NCBI RefSeq assembly: GCF_000478825.2
Contig: NZ_CP007542.1
Span: 2,604,001-2,668,000 of the forward strand
Length of the DNA: 64,000 nucleotides
DNA from: Synechocystis sp. PCC 6714
Lineage (GTDB): Bacteria > Cyanobacteriota > Cyanobacteriia > Cyanobacteriales > Microcystaceae
Direction: 5' to 3'
Shown here: positions 18,464-29,159 of the stretch, piece by piece
Numbering within the stretch: the stretch's first letter is position 1
How the letters are laid out: the number at the start of each line of letters is the position of its first letter
Program-made: the position numbers and the translations under genes
The notes under the pieces: model-generated
Told to the model about the DNA's origin: nothing
Seen by the model: only the letters and a program-made list of their open reading frames with translations
Databases searched by the model: none

Positions 18464-18658
18464 TTAACCAGCCCAATCCACAGTAAAGCCTTCGAGAATC
18501 AGAGAAGAATTATAAATTTGTAAAATAATCAGTAAGAAAACCAGAAAAAGAGCCATGAATACTCCCATTACAGGAGTGGTGCCCCAGCCCGGCACGACCT
18601 TACCATATTCAGAGTTCAGGGGTCTGAGGATATCTCCTAACCGAGTGCGCTGTGCCAT
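18464..18658 (-). CDS. psbH: Photosystem II protein PsbH
   Basis: A 64-residue single-span photosystem II core subunit that helps assembly and the QA-QB side. Start [19 protein letters not shown] at 18658, then the membrane helix [19 protein letters not shown]. The frame opens further upstream but the conserved start is here. It is divergent from psbN, with 85 nt between them that must hold both promoters. Confidence 0.97.
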   Translation of the reverse strand: MAQRTRLGDILRPLNSEYGKVVPGWGTTPVMGVFMALFLVFLLIILQIYNSSLILEGFTVDWAG

Positions 18659-18743
18659 AGATTTCCCGTAAAAATGACTAAATGAGTTTTCGTAATGTTC
18701 TGTAATAATATAAGACAACAGAAACAACTATCAATCTTACCCT

Positions 18744-18875
18744 ATGGAATCCGCAACAGTTCTTAGCATTACCTTTGCTGTTATTCTCATCGCCATCACT
18801 GGTTTGGCTGTATATACCTCCTTTGGCCCCCCTTCCGCTGAGTTGGGTGACCCCTTTGACGATCACGAAGACTAA
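18744..18875 (+). CDS. psbN: PsbN, photosystem II assembly factor
   Basis: A 43-residue protein starting MESATVLSITFAVILIAITG and ending in an acidic tail. One N-terminal membrane helix. PsbN is not a stable photosystem II subunit but is needed for assembly and repair. It is encoded opposite psbH, the usual cyanobacterial and plastid arrangement. Confidence 0.95.
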   Translation: MESATVLSITFAVILIAITGLAVYTSFGPPSAELGDPFDDHED

Positions 18876-18934
18876 GCAGACCAATCTGTCAGCGTCTTGA
18901 TTGGTTAAACAATCACCTAAACACTAGTTTGCCC

Positions 18935-19204
18935 TTAAAAGGCTTGAATCCACTCTTTAACTTCATACCTGGTCCAAATGCCGTTTTGCCAATAGGGGTC
19001 TCCCTGAACCAGCTGTTCCACTGTGGCCTTGTCTGGAGCTTCGTAAATGGCAAAAACATTTTGCAGATCCTTGGTGGGACCAATGGTCACCAGTACCCCA
19101 CTTTCCTTTTGGACTTTGAGTCCGTCTAGGTGGGCTTGGCGATGGGGCGCCCTTTTTTCCTCTACGTTGTCGCAATAGGTTCCCCAAAGAACATATTTAG
19201 CCAT
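18935..19204 (-). CDS. YciI family protein
   Basis: An 89-residue YciI-like (dimeric alpha-beta barrel) protein. Family features are KYVLWGTYCDNV at the N-terminus, the R-x-H pattern in RAPHRQAHLDGLK and DPYWQNGIW near the end. The histidine is the presumed active-site residue in the family. Substrate unknown. Single gene, convergent with psbN. Confidence 0.82.
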   Translation of the reverse strand: MAKYVLWGTYCDNVEEKRAPHRQAHLDGLKVQKESGVLVTIGPTKDLQNVFAIYEAPDKATVEQLVQGDPYWQNGIWTRYEVKEWIQAF

Positions 19205-19349
19205 TGGTTTAGATCACTCCTCTTTATCTTTTACTATTTTCGCAATTAGTTTTCCAGCAATGGATAACCCCGGGCAAAGTATAGCCCATTGCAGGGTCAG
19301 ATGCGTTACCAGTCCGCTAAAATTTGTACTGTTCTTTTTCCCTTTACCG

Positions 19350-20039
19350 ATGCTGAGACTAATTACCGATTGTGACGGCCCGATTATGGATGTTTCTGAG
19401 CGGTATTATCGGGTTTATCAATATTGTCTTGAGCAAGTGGGATTACCTGGACAGGCCCTAAATGTACTCAGCAAAACTGAATTTTGGCAAAGGAAACGAA
19501 GTAAAGTCCCCAAACTGCAAATTGGTCTTGATTCCGGCTTAACCATGGAGCAGGCCGAGAAATTTGTCGCCATTCGTAATCGGACAGTCCACAGCCAGCC
19601 CTATTTGCCCTACGATTTACCCTTGCCCGGGGTGGTAAAAGTTTTGCAGAGCATCAAAGACCGGGGTATCGATCTAGTGTTGATGACCATGCGGAGGCAA
19701 AGTGAATTGCAAGAAGCCCTAGACCGCAATCAGCTCAATCATTTTTTCCCAGTTGATCGCCGTTATTATCTAGCTGACGACTATGTTAAAACCGGTGACA
19801 CCAACGACAAACCCCTATTGATGGAGCGGGCCCTGGATGAATTACCTCCAGCGGATAGTGTGTGGATGGTGGGGGACACGGAAGCAGACATCTTGGCAGC
19901 CCAGCGGGGCAAAATGCCGGCGATCGCCGTTTTGTCTGGCATTCGCAATCGGGAGCAATTGGAACGTTATCAACCGGACTTTATTGTTGGTAATTTAGCC
20001 GAAGCAGTAGACTTGTTTTGTCAGAACCATCAAATTTAA
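19350..20039 (+). CDS. HAD-superfamily hydrolase
   Basis: A 229-residue haloacid dehalogenase-type phosphatase. Start taken at 19350 (MLRLITDCDGPIMD), where the nucleophile motif sits as DCDGP; the longer frame from 19260 adds unconserved residues. The other motifs are LVLMTMRR (Thr) and WMVGDTEADILAAQRGK (acidic pair). Substrate unknown. Confidence 0.82.
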   Translation: MLRLITDCDGPIMDVSERYYRVYQYCLEQVGLPGQALNVLSKTEFWQRKRSKVPKLQIGLDSGLTMEQAEKFVAIRNRTVHSQPYLPYDLPLPGVVKVLQSIKDRGIDLVLMTMRRQSELQEALDRNQLNHFFPVDRRYYLADDYVKTGDTNDKPLLMERALDELPPADSVWMVGDTEADILAAQRGKMPAIAVLSGIRNREQLERYQPDFIVGNLAEAVDLFCQNHQI

Positions 20040-20175
20040 TAAGTTTTGTGGCAACTGGTGGAAATCCACTCCGCAAACCGTCCATACTAAATTCTAGGGA
20101 CTTAACCAAAAGCCCTGGTGGGGAGTAGCAATTTATAACGCCAACAACGCTCAGCTGCAAGTTTAGGAGTGCAAT

Positions 20176-20508
20176 ATGACTAGCATTGGACAAAAAGTTA
20201 TCACTGGTTTAGGGTTAATGGCGATCGCTGTAGTGGTCAATGTTCCGGTTCAAGGCCAAATGATGACTGAGGAAAATCTCACTCCTTTACCCCAATCGGA
20301 CGGCAATGCGGAAGATTTAGCCGGTATTTTGCCCAGAGATAGTGCTCTCTGGTTGGGGGGCGTGGGAGGCGACGGCGACATTGATGCAGAGCTGGATTAC
20401 AGTCCCTATGAAATTCGTTCGGAGCAATTTAATAAACAACTAATGGAACTAGAACAACAGCAATTAACGGAAAGATCCCAACTGCGCCTTGGAATAGGAC
20501 AGTTCTAG
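20176..20508 (+). CDS. Hypothetical exported protein, 110 residues
   Basis: An N-terminal signal peptide (KVITGLGLMAIAVVVNVPVQGQ) is followed by an acidic, Gln-rich, probably periplasmic segment (MELEQQQLTERSQL near the end). No family recognised. An AGGAG ribosome site lies just before the ATG. Confidence 0.65.
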   Translation: MTSIGQKVITGLGLMAIAVVVNVPVQGQMMTEENLTPLPQSDGNAEDLAGILPRDSALWLGGVGGDGDIDAELDYSPYEIRSEQFNKQLMELEQQQLTERSQLRLGIGQF

Positions 20509-20603
20509 CTCCTACTGTTTATGGTCCACAAGCCCAATTACTCAATTAATGGTAGGGTCAGGAACGGGGCAAAGCCCATAAACAAATGGCGAATAAACAT
20601 AAG

Positions 20604-20637
20604 AAATCCCCGTTAAAAACATAGCGGGGATTTTTAC
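20604..20637 (+). terminator. Rho-independent terminator
   Basis: AAATCCCCG (20604-20612) pairs with CGGGGATTT (20625-20633) and is followed by a short T run on the plus strand. It should end transcription of the small exported-protein gene and separate it from the convergent rpsJ. Confidence 0.75.
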
Positions 20638-20661
20638 AACAATGGGCGAATCTATCTGACC

Positions 20662-20979
20662 CTACAACTTGACTTCAATGTCGACCCCGGCGGGGAGATC
20701 CAACTTCATTAGAGCGTCAATAGTTTTGGAAGAAGGCTGATAAATATCGATGATGCGGCGGTGGGTGCGGGTTTCAAAATGCTCCCGGGAATCCTTGTCC
20801 ACGTGGGGCGATCGCAAAACACAATAGATTTTCCGTTTCGTCGGCAAAGGAATCGGTCCCACAGCGGCGGCATTAGTACGATTAGCAGTTTCCACAATTT
20901 TGTCGCAGGATGTATCGAGCAGGCGACGGTCAAAAGCTTTCAAGCGGATACGGATTTTTTGTTGTTGCAATGTTGCCAT
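20662..20979 (-). CDS. rpsJ: 30S ribosomal protein S10
   Basis: S10/NusE, 105 residues, normal length, with the conserved [13 protein letters not shown] start and [12 protein letters not shown] motif. Here it closes the str operon after tufA, a placement typical of cyanobacteria and plastids, instead of heading the S10 operon. Confidence 0.97.
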   Translation of the reverse strand: MATLQQQKIRIRLKAFDRRLLDTSCDKIVETANRTNAAAVGPIPLPTKRKIYCVLRSPHVDKDSREHFETRTHRRIIDIYQPSSKTIDALMKLDLPAGVDIEVKL

Positions 20980-21122
20980 GGAAATTTAACTCAGAATTAG
21001 CAGACTGTTTAATTGTCAAGGTTCAGATTGAGAAAGCAAGGTAGTCAGTGGGGTCAGTTCACCGGGGAAAACTTACCGTAACCAACCCAACACTCACTAC
21101 CTCATCAATGTTGTTCTAGGGA

Positions 21123-22322
<1,200 letters not shown>

Positions 22323-22381
22323 GAATTAAAAATTCCTTTGATTGTTTCTATAGAGATTGCAGTTCTAGGAGAACTACTGGC

Positions 22382-24457
22382 TTAGGCATAGCCTCTGCTT
22401 TTGGCGACGATCGCCTCAGCAACATTACGGGGTACTTCTGCATAATGGCTAAATTCCATCGAAAAAATACCCCGGCCCTGGGTTTTTGACCGGATATCGG
22501 TCGCATAACCAAACATTTCCGCCAATGGAACACTAGCGGCCACTTTGGCTATGCCCTGCTCCGTTTCCTGGCCCTCAATGTGGCCCCGACGGGCATTGAG
22601 GTCACCGATCACGTTGCCCATGAAGTCATCAGGGACTTCAATTTCGACTTTCATGACCGGCTCCAAGAGCACGGGATCAGCTTGGCTAACAGCCTCTCGG
22701 ATTGCCATGGAACCAGCAATCTTGAAGGCCATCTCCGACGAGTCCACATCATGGAAAGACCCATCCACCAAGGTGGCTTTGAGGTCAATGACGGGATAGC
22801 CCGCTAACACCCCCGAAGCACAGGCTTCCTTCATCCCCTGTTCCGACGGAGCAATATATTCCTTGGGAATAATCCCCCCGACGATTTTAGAGACAAATTC
22901 AAAGCCCGTCCCCGGTTCCGTGGGCTCCACCTCAATGACCACGTGGCCATACTGACCCTTGCCCCCACTCTGGCGGATGAATTTACCTTCTGCCTGCACC
23001 GCTTTGCGAATGGTTTCCCGATAGGCCACCTGGGGGGCCCCGACGTTGGCTTCCACTTTAAATTCCCGCAACATCCGGTCAACGAGAATCTCTAGATGTA
23101 ATTCTCCCATACCGGCGATTACCGTTTGGTTAGTTTCCGGATCAACACTGACACGAAAGGTGGGATCTTCTTCAGATAAGGATTGTAAGGCCTTAGCAAG
23201 TTTATCCATATCCTGTTTTGTTTTTGGTTCCACCGCCACGGAAATAACCGGCTGGGGGATAAACAGGGATTCTAGAATAATCGGCTCTTGGTCATCGCAA
23301 AGGGTATCCCCGGTGAGGGTATCTTTCAGCCCCAACACAGCTCCCAGATCCCCAGCGTTAAGTTGATCCACTTCAATCCGCTCATCGGCTTTAAGCACAA
23401 TCAAGCGGGAAATACGTTCTTTTTTGCCTTTCGTGGAATTGAGGGCATAGCTTCCTTTTTCCAGCACGCCGGAGTAAACCCGCACAAAGGTGAGGCGGCC
23501 AAAGGGGTCAGCCATAACCTTAAACGCCAATGCAGAGAGGGGGGCTTGATCATCCGCTGGTCTTGCGGCTATTTCCCCATCCGGTAAATGACCTTCGATC
23601 GCCGGCACTTCCAGGGGCGAGGGCAGGTAATCTACCACCGCATCCAGTAACAATTGCACGCCCTTATTTTTGAAAGCAGAGCCACAGAGTACCGGCACCA
23701 CAGTTCCGGCGACGGTTCCCCGGCGCAGACCGGCTACCAATTCATCGGCAGTTAACTCTTCCCCTTCCAAATATTTTTCCATCAGGGCATCGTCCATTTC
23801 CGCCACCGATTCCACTAAGCGCAGGCGATATTCTTCCGCTTTATCCTGCACTGAATCGGGAATAGGTACTTCTTGGATATCTGTGCCCAAGTCATTTTTA
23901 TACAAATAGGCCTTCATCTGCACCAAATCTACAATGCCGACAAATTCCGCTTCACTGCCAATGGGAATCTGAATTGGTACTGGATTAGCCCGCAGGCGAT
24001 CGCCGATCTGTTGACAGACTTTAAAAAAGTTGGCCCCGGTGCGGTCCATTTTGTTGATGAAAGCAATGCGGGGTACATGGTAGCGATCCGCCTGCCGCCA
24101 TACCGTTTCTGATTGAGGCTGGACACCGCCCACGGAACAAAAAACCGCAATTACTCCGTCGAGCACCCGCATGGAGCGTTCCACTTCAATGGTGAAATCT
24201 ACGTGGCCGGGAGTGTCGATAATATTAATATGATGGCCCAACCAATCGGTGCTGATGGCCGCCGCTGTGATGGTAATGCCCCTTTCCCTTTCCTGGGCCA
24301 TCCAGTCGGTAACTGCCGTACCCTCGTGAACCTCGCCGATTTTGTGCACCACGCCAGAGTAAAACAGAATCCGTTCCGTCGTGGTGGTTTTCCCCGCATC
24401 AATGTGAGCGGCGATACCAATGTTACGTATTCGTTCTAGGGGCACTGGACGGGCCAT
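22382..24457 (-). CDS. fusA: Elongation factor G
   Basis: EF-G catalyses ribosome translocation. Start [14 protein letters not shown] at 24457 gives 691 residues; the frame extends 12 codons upstream without conservation. GTPase motifs [17 protein letters not shown] and NKMDRTG are present, and all later domains through the C-terminal [12 protein letters not shown] are there. This copy, in the str operon, is the canonical one; PCC 6803 has additional EF-G paralogues elsewhere. Confidence 0.97.
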   Translation of the reverse strand: MARPVPLERIRNIGIAAHIDAGKTTTTERILFYSGVVHKIGEVHEGTAVTDWMAQERERGITITAAAISTDWLGHHINIIDTPGHVDFTIEVERSMRVLDGVIAVFCSVGGVQPQSETVWRQADRYHVPRIAFINKMDRTGANFFKVCQQIGDRLRANPVPIQIPIGSEAEFVGIVDLVQMKAYLYKNDLGTDIQEVPIPDSVQDKAEEYRLRLVESVAEMDDALMEKYLEGEELTADELVAGLRRGTVAGTVVPVLCGSAFKNKGVQLLLDAVVDYLPSPLEVPAIEGHLPDGEIAARPADDQAPLSALAFKVMADPFGRLTFVRVYSGVLEKGSYALNSTKGKKERISRLIVLKADERIEVDQLNAGDLGAVLGLKDTLTGDTLCDDQEPIILESLFIPQPVISVAVEPKTKQDMDKLAKALQSLSEEDPTFRVSVDPETNQTVIAGMGELHLEILVDRMLREFKVEANVGAPQVAYRETIRKAVQAEGKFIRQSGGKGQYGHVVIEVEPTEPGTGFEFVSKIVGGIIPKEYIAPSEQGMKEACASGVLAGYPVIDLKATLVDGSFHDVDSSEMAFKIAGSMAIREAVSQADPVLLEPVMKVEIEVPDDFMGNVIGDLNARRGHIEGQETEQGIAKVAASVPLAEMFGYATDIRSKTQGRGIFSMEFSHYAEVPRNVAEAIVAKSRGYA

Positions 24458-24643
24458 GAAATTACTCCTAACCGGGGGTTCGACCAAAAACAAGCTCTCT
24501 CTTCACCCAAGGGCAAACGGGAGGCCATTTACAATTCTATACGTTTTCCCCGACCTTTCTAGATCTGCAACTAAATCTAGGGGGAAAGTTTCACAAAAGC
24601 CGCTGAAATGAGGCATGGGGGCAACTCAACCCCAAACCTGTGA

Positions 24644-24661
24644 CAAAGCTTCGAAGCTTTG
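24644..24661. repeat. Perfect 18-bp palindrome between rpsG and fusA
   Basis: CAAAGCTTCGAAGCTTTG reads the same on both strands and lies just beyond the rpsG stop. There is no T run, so a terminator is unlikely. It could form an RNA hairpin involved in processing or in S7-type autoregulation of the str operon, which in E. coli acts in the rpsL-rpsG intergenic region. Confidence 0.5.
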
Positions 24662-24671
24662 CTGATCCACC

Positions 24672-25142
24672 CTAGTAGCGGTAATGGGCAAAGGCTTTGT
24701 TGGCTTCGGCCATGCGGTGGGTTTCTTCTCGCTTTTTGATGGCGGCGCCGGTTTCATTGGCGGCATCCATAATTTCATTGGCCAATTTACTTTCCATAGT
24801 ACGACCACCACGGGAGCGGGAAAAATGCACCAACCAGCGCAAAGCCAAAGCGGTACCCCGAGCAGGACGAACTTCCATGGGCACTTGGTAGGTGGCACCA
24901 CCAACCCGACGGGCTTTAACCTCCACCAAAGGAGTCAAATTTTTGATGGCTTTTTCAAACACTTCCAACGGATCTTCGCCGGTTTTTTCCCCGACGGAGG
25001 CGAGGGCATTGTAAACGATGCTGGAAGCTAGGGATTTTTTACCGGAGCGCATTACCCGACGAATAGTCATGCTCAGCAGGGTACTGTTGTAGACGGGGTC
25101 CGGGGGAACAGGACGCTTTTTGACGTTGCCGCGACGAGACAT
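24672..25142 (-). CDS. rpsG: 30S ribosomal protein S7
   Basis: S7 organises the 3' domain of 16S rRNA. 156 residues, full length, with [12 protein letters not shown] and [14 protein letters not shown] motifs. Second gene of the str operon, 152 nt after rpsL. Confidence 0.97.
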   Translation of the reverse strand: MSRRGNVKKRPVPPDPVYNSTLLSMTIRRVMRSGKKSLASSIVYNALASVGEKTGEDPLEVFEKAIKNLTPLVEVKARRVGGATYQVPMEVRPARGTALALRWLVHFSRSRGGRTMESKLANEIMDAANETGAAIKKREETHRMAEANKAFAHYRY

Positions 25143-25294
25143 AGTTCTTTACTCTTTATTACTCTAGATAATGATTAAAAATTGCCGTAACTCCAGGACT
25201 TTGCGATTTATGTCACCGGAAGCAGGGGAAAGCTGTAAAACTGGCCACAACTTTACCGGACAGGGGAGACTAGGCTAATGGAAAGTTGGGAAAA

Positions 25295-25675
25295 TTATTT
25301 CTTCGCTTTTTCCCGTTTGGTGCCGTATTTGGAGCGACCCTGTTTACGGTCTTTAACCCCGGTGGCATCCAGCGTACCCCGCACGATGTGGTAGCGAACC
25401 CCAGGTAAGTCCTTAACCCGACCGCCCCGAATTAGTACGACGGAGTGCTCCTGCAGGTTATGGCCAATGCCGGGAATGTAGGCGGTTACTTCAAAGCCTG
25501 AGGTGAGGCGTACCCGGGCCACTTTCCGGAGGGCAGAGTTAGGCTTCTTAGGAGTGGTAGTGTAAACCCTGGTGCAAACTCCCCGACGTTGGGGACATTG
25601 CTTGAGAGCGGGGGATTTTGTTTTCTTCTGAACCTTCGAGCGTTCGCTACGAATCAGCTGCTGGATAGTTGGCAT
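25295..25675 (-). CDS. rpsL: 30S ribosomal protein S12
   Basis: S12 acts in the decoding centre. 126 residues, starting [16 protein letters not shown], with [15 protein letters not shown] and the loop [17 protein letters not shown]. Lysines at the classical streptomycin-resistance positions (KKPNSALRK and [10 protein letters not shown]) are wild type. First gene of the str operon. Confidence 0.97.
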   Translation of the reverse strand: MPTIQQLIRSERSKVQKKTKSPALKQCPQRRGVCTRVYTTTPKKPNSALRKVARVRLTSGFEVTAYIPGIGHNLQEHSVVLIRGGRVKDLPGVRYHIVRGTLDATGVKDRKQGRSKYGTKREKAKK

Positions 25676-25771
25676 GTGTTAAATATAGTGGGAATTAGGA
25701 TCTTGCTCCTAATAAATAAGAAAATCATCGACAAATTTTCATCATACCGTTGCCTATTTAGCACTGTCAAC

Positions 25772-26449
25772 CTAACTTCCCGTCGTCTTGGCGAAAGTTT
25801 CCGGTAAGTGTTTCAAGTCTGAGGGGAGGTCGATATCCGCTAGGGTCGGTAGGTTGTAGATGACATTTGCCAATAAGACTCCATCGGATGAGAAGTTTTG
25901 CTGGATTTTAGCCAAGGTTTGTTCGTATACCTTATCTGTGCCCCAGTCAATGCCTTGGAAGTAAGCGGGATTAAATTCAGTTAGGCCGATTAAATAATAA
26001 CCCCCATCCAGGGCCGGCCCCAATACCACTAGGTACTGTTCCAACCTAGTGAAGGCGGTTTGTAAAGATGCGGAGGTGATGCCGGGACAGTCAATGCCAA
26101 TAATAATGACCTTCTCACCACCCTGTGCAAAGGCCCATTGACAGGCTTGTTGGAGGCGATCACCTAAATCTCCGGTTCCTTGGGCTTGGTAGGAAAAATC
26201 GCTTCCTAACCATTGCTGCATTTGCTGTTCCGTTGCACCAGTATAGAAAATATTTACCTGGCAAGGGGTAGTGGTTTGAGCGCAAAAATGTTGGGCAGTC
26301 TGGACAGTGTGCTCCGTTAGCCTTTGTTGTAGCCTGGCCGCCCCTTCAGACCCTAACGCTGCGATCAAGCGAGTTTTAGTTTTTCCTGGTTCGGGCCAAC
26401 GGGTAAAAATGAGCAAATGCTGTTTAGTTATAGGCAGTTTTTCAGACAT
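25772..26449 (-). CDS. TIGR04282 family glycosyltransferase-like protein
   Basis: A 225-residue nucleotide-diphospho-sugar transferase-like protein. The start HLLIFTRWPEPGKTKTRL is the family signature, then GDLGDRLQQA, VIIIGIDCPGI with the acidic metal-binding residues, and LGPALDGGYYLIGL. Substrate unknown. It lies just upstream of rpsL on the same strand, about 96 nt away. Confidence 0.85.
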   Translation of the reverse strand: MSEKLPITKQHLLIFTRWPEPGKTKTRLIAALGSEGAARLQQRLTEHTVQTAQHFCAQTTTPCQVNIFYTGATEQQMQQWLGSDFSYQAQGTGDLGDRLQQACQWAFAQGGEKVIIIGIDCPGITSASLQTAFTRLEQYLVVLGPALDGGYYLIGLTEFNPAYFQGIDWGTDKVYEQTLAKIQQNFSSDGVLLANVIYNLPTLADIDLPSDLKHLPETFAKTTGS

Positions 26450-26543
26450 GGAGAAATAACTCTAATCAAATCCGGCGATTCTGTTAATCTTAAAAACGGC
26501 TAATTGGTCATATTTTTCCAGCATTTGCAAGAGGTTAGACCCC

Positions 26544-27806
26544 ATGAAGGTGGCAGTTATTGGTAGCGGTGGACGGGAGCATACTTTGGCTTGGTCGTTG
26601 GTTCGATCGCCGGAGGTTAGCCATTGCTATTGCTTGCCGGGGAATGGAGGTACTGCTGGTTTACCAAAAACGGAAAATGTGGCGATCGCCGTGGACCAGT
26701 TGACGGAAATTTGCCAATTTTGCCAAACGGAAAACATCGATTTGGTGGTAGTGGGACCAGAATTACCCCTCACTCTAGGTTTAGCGGATCAACTGCAAGA
26801 CCTAAGCATAAAAGTTTTTGGCCCCACTAAAGCCGGAGCGGAGTTAGAAGCCAGTAAATCTTGGACAAAACAATTGTTGTTAGAAGCGGGCGTGCCCACC
26901 GCCTTTGGGGAAACCTTTACTACCCCAGAACCAGCCCAAGCCTACGCCGACAAAATGGGTGCTCCCATCGTGGTTAAAGCCGATGGTTTAGCTGCCGGTA
27001 AAGGGGTGATTGTGGCCCAAACTTTAGCAGAAGCCAAAGCGGCGATCGCCGAATTATTTGACCAGGGCTTTGAAAAAATTGTCGTAGAGGAGTTTTTACC
27101 GGGGCAAGAGGTTTCCGTGCTAGCCCTTTGTGACGGCAAAACGGTCATTCCCCTGCTACCGGCCCAAGACCATAAACGCATTGGCGAAGGCGACCAAGGT
27201 CTAAATACCGGCGGCATGGGAGCCTATTGTCCTGCCCCCATCGCTCCCTCAGCAGTAATAGAACGGGTACAAAAGCAGATTTTGGAACCCACTGCTGAAG
27301 CTTTAGGAAAACGGGGCATTGATTACCGTGGGGTATTGTACGCAGGCTTGATGGTCAGTCCCGATGGAGACATCAAGGTGTTGGAATATAACTGCCGTTT
27401 TGGTGATCCTGAAACCCAAGCAGTATTACCCCTGCTAGCTACTCCCCTAGAAAAGGTATTAATGGCCTGTGTGGAACAAACCTTAGATGAATTGGGACCT
27501 CTGCGATGGCATCCCGGTAGCGCAGTCTGCGTGGTGGTGGCCGCTGGAGGTTATCCCGGCAGTTACCGTAAAGGAGACGAAATCAGCGGTTTATCCCAGG
27601 CCGAAGCCCGGGGAGTGACAGTGTTCCATGCCGGCACTGAATTTAAAGAAGGCAAAATTCTTAGCAATGGCGGCCGGGTGTTGGGGGTTACCGCCCTAGG
27701 AGAAGATTTGCCCACGGCGATCGCCACTGTTTATCAAGGAGTGGGGCAGATTGAGTTTGAGGGTATGTATTATCGGCGGGACATTGGCCATAAAGCCCTG
27801 TCATAG
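26544..27806 (+). CDS. purD: Phosphoribosylamine-glycine ligase
   Basis: PurD joins glycine to phosphoribosylamine in purine synthesis. 420 residues, complete ATP-grasp enzyme: KVAVIGSGGREHTLAW at the start, VVKADGLAAGKGV, EEFLPGQEVSVLALCDG, LNTGGMGAYCPAP and EYNCRFGDPETQ. Monocistronic in appearance, divergent from the upstream minus-strand gene. Confidence 0.97.
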   Translation: MKVAVIGSGGREHTLAWSLVRSPEVSHCYCLPGNGGTAGLPKTENVAIAVDQLTEICQFCQTENIDLVVVGPELPLTLGLADQLQDLSIKVFGPTKAGAELEASKSWTKQLLLEAGVPTAFGETFTTPEPAQAYADKMGAPIVVKADGLAAGKGVIVAQTLAEAKAAIAELFDQGFEKIVVEEFLPGQEVSVLALCDGKTVIPLLPAQDHKRIGEGDQGLNTGGMGAYCPAPIAPSAVIERVQKQILEPTAEALGKRGIDYRGVLYAGLMVSPDGDIKVLEYNCRFGDPETQAVLPLLATPLEKVLMACVEQTLDELGPLRWHPGSAVCVVVAAGGYPGSYRKGDEISGLSQAEARGVTVFHAGTEFKEGKILSNGGRVLGVTALGEDLPTAIATVYQGVGQIEFEGMYYRRDIGHKALS

Positions 27807-27986
27807 GAGTGAGGGCAAACAAGTTAGACCCAAAAAACTTTTTCACCGCTGCAGCCAGAAAAAAGTCAGTTTGACGATGGCCAAAGGAACCCATTAGTGC
27901 ATCAACGGGATCAACCGAGAATGTTAATATACGTTGCAGTTTGCCTTGAACTGCCGTCTTATCATTTGCCCTTCCCCAACTTGATT

Positions 27987-28601
27987 ATGTTTCAACGTCT
28001 TGTGCACACATTGGCTTTAACTGTCTGCGGCCTTGCCGTTGCCTCCAGTTTGATTCCGTCAGCCCAGGGACAGGGAGTCACGGAAATAGAGGAAGTGATC
28101 ATTGAAGGTGCTGGCCCAGAAAACTCTAGGGAGTTTCGTCCCCTCAACCAAGAGGGTAGTATCTTGAGCGTGGCCGCCGGCCGTAGATTGATGAATGAAG
28201 CCAATGAAGCCATTAACTTAAACCAGTACGCCGCAGCGTTGGGCAAACTCCAAGAAGCCCGCAAGATTTTTAACCAATTGTCTAATTTTCATCTTCAATT
28301 GGCTAATAGTTTCTCCGGCATTAACACAGTTATTTTTGAAGAACAAAGAATTGCCGCTTTGGAAACTGGTCAACTGCGGGACGAAGCCACCTACCGTTTA
28401 GCTTTGGTACATCGGGCTAACAATGAAGCGGCTTTAGCGGTGCCCCTACTGTTACAAATTATCCGTTCCCAGAACCCCACTACAGATTTGGGTAAAAAGT
28501 CTTACCAACAATTGTATGAGTTGGGCTTTGTTGCCTCACCATTTGAAGGCACCACCCCTACTGGTTCCAATGCAGCCCCCACAACTCCGGTGGTTAATTA
28601 A
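27987..28601 (+). CDS. Conserved hypothetical exported protein, 204 residues
   Basis: Start taken at 27987 (MFQRLVHTLALTV), which gives a clean signal peptide ending near SAQGQG; the frame is open from 27897. The mature part is alpha-helical, with TPR-like spacing (AAALGKLQEARKIFNQL, EATYRLALVHRANNEAALAV), and a Pro/Thr-rich end. Probably periplasmic. It follows purD on the same strand, as I recall for PCC 6803. Confidence 0.7.
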   Translation: MFQRLVHTLALTVCGLAVASSLIPSAQGQGVTEIEEVIIEGAGPENSREFRPLNQEGSILSVAAGRRLMNEANEAINLNQYAAALGKLQEARKIFNQLSNFHLQLANSFSGINTVIFEEQRIAALETGQLRDEATYRLALVHRANNEAALAVPLLLQIIRSQNPTTDLGKKSYQQLYELGFVASPFEGTTPTGSNAAPTTPVVN

Positions 28602-28656
28602 TTTTTTTGTTTCGTTGGGGGCAATCCTAACCAGGCTAGGGAATTGTCCTCCTCGG

Positions 28657-29106
28657 TTAGGTTTGGCCAGAGTATTTTTGCTCGATCGCCGTCACCAATT
28701 GAATACACTCGAGTTCATCCGGTTTAACCCGTTCCGCAAACCAGGCTACTAAAATCTCCTTGGCGATCGCCGGAGAGGTGGCCCTTAAACTCATCACTAA
28801 AACATTGGCATCATTCCACCAGCGGGCTCCCTGGGCAGTTTCTGCATCCCGCACTAGGGCGGCCCTAACGCCGGGTACTTTGTTGGCAGCAATGGAAGCC
28901 CCAGTTCCTGTCCAACAAAACAATATTCCTTCCTCTACGGTTTGATCGGCCACTGCTTCCGCTAATTGTTGGGCGACCAAAGGCCAAGGCATGGTTTCCC
29001 CTGCCAAGGGACCAAAGAGCATCAACCCATGGCCCAATTCCTGTAGATGCTCTATGACCACATCGGTGAGGTGACATTTCTCATCACTGCCAACGGCAAT
29101 TTTCAT
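28657..29106 (-). CDS. RpiB/LacA/LacB family sugar-phosphate isomerase
   Basis: A 149-residue protein with the RpiB catalytic loop: GILFCWTGTGASIAANKVPGV, where the Cys is the catalytic base, and VRDAETAQGARWWNDANVL. Ribose-5-phosphate isomerase B interconverts ribulose and ribose 5-phosphates. The N-terminal substrate loop (SDEKCHLTD) departs from the usual SDHAG, so the substrate may differ. It lies 53 nt downstream of ndhD4. Confidence 0.8.
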   Translation of the reverse strand: MKIAVGSDEKCHLTDVVIEHLQELGHGLMLFGPLAGETMPWPLVAQQLAEAVADQTVEEGILFCWTGTGASIAANKVPGVRAALVRDAETAQGARWWNDANVLVMSLRATSPAIAKEILVAWFAERVKPDELECIQLVTAIEQKYSGQT

Positions 29107-29159
29107 TGGGGGTTACGGATTAATGAGGAAAAGTAAACTTGCATCGATTTGCTGGAACC

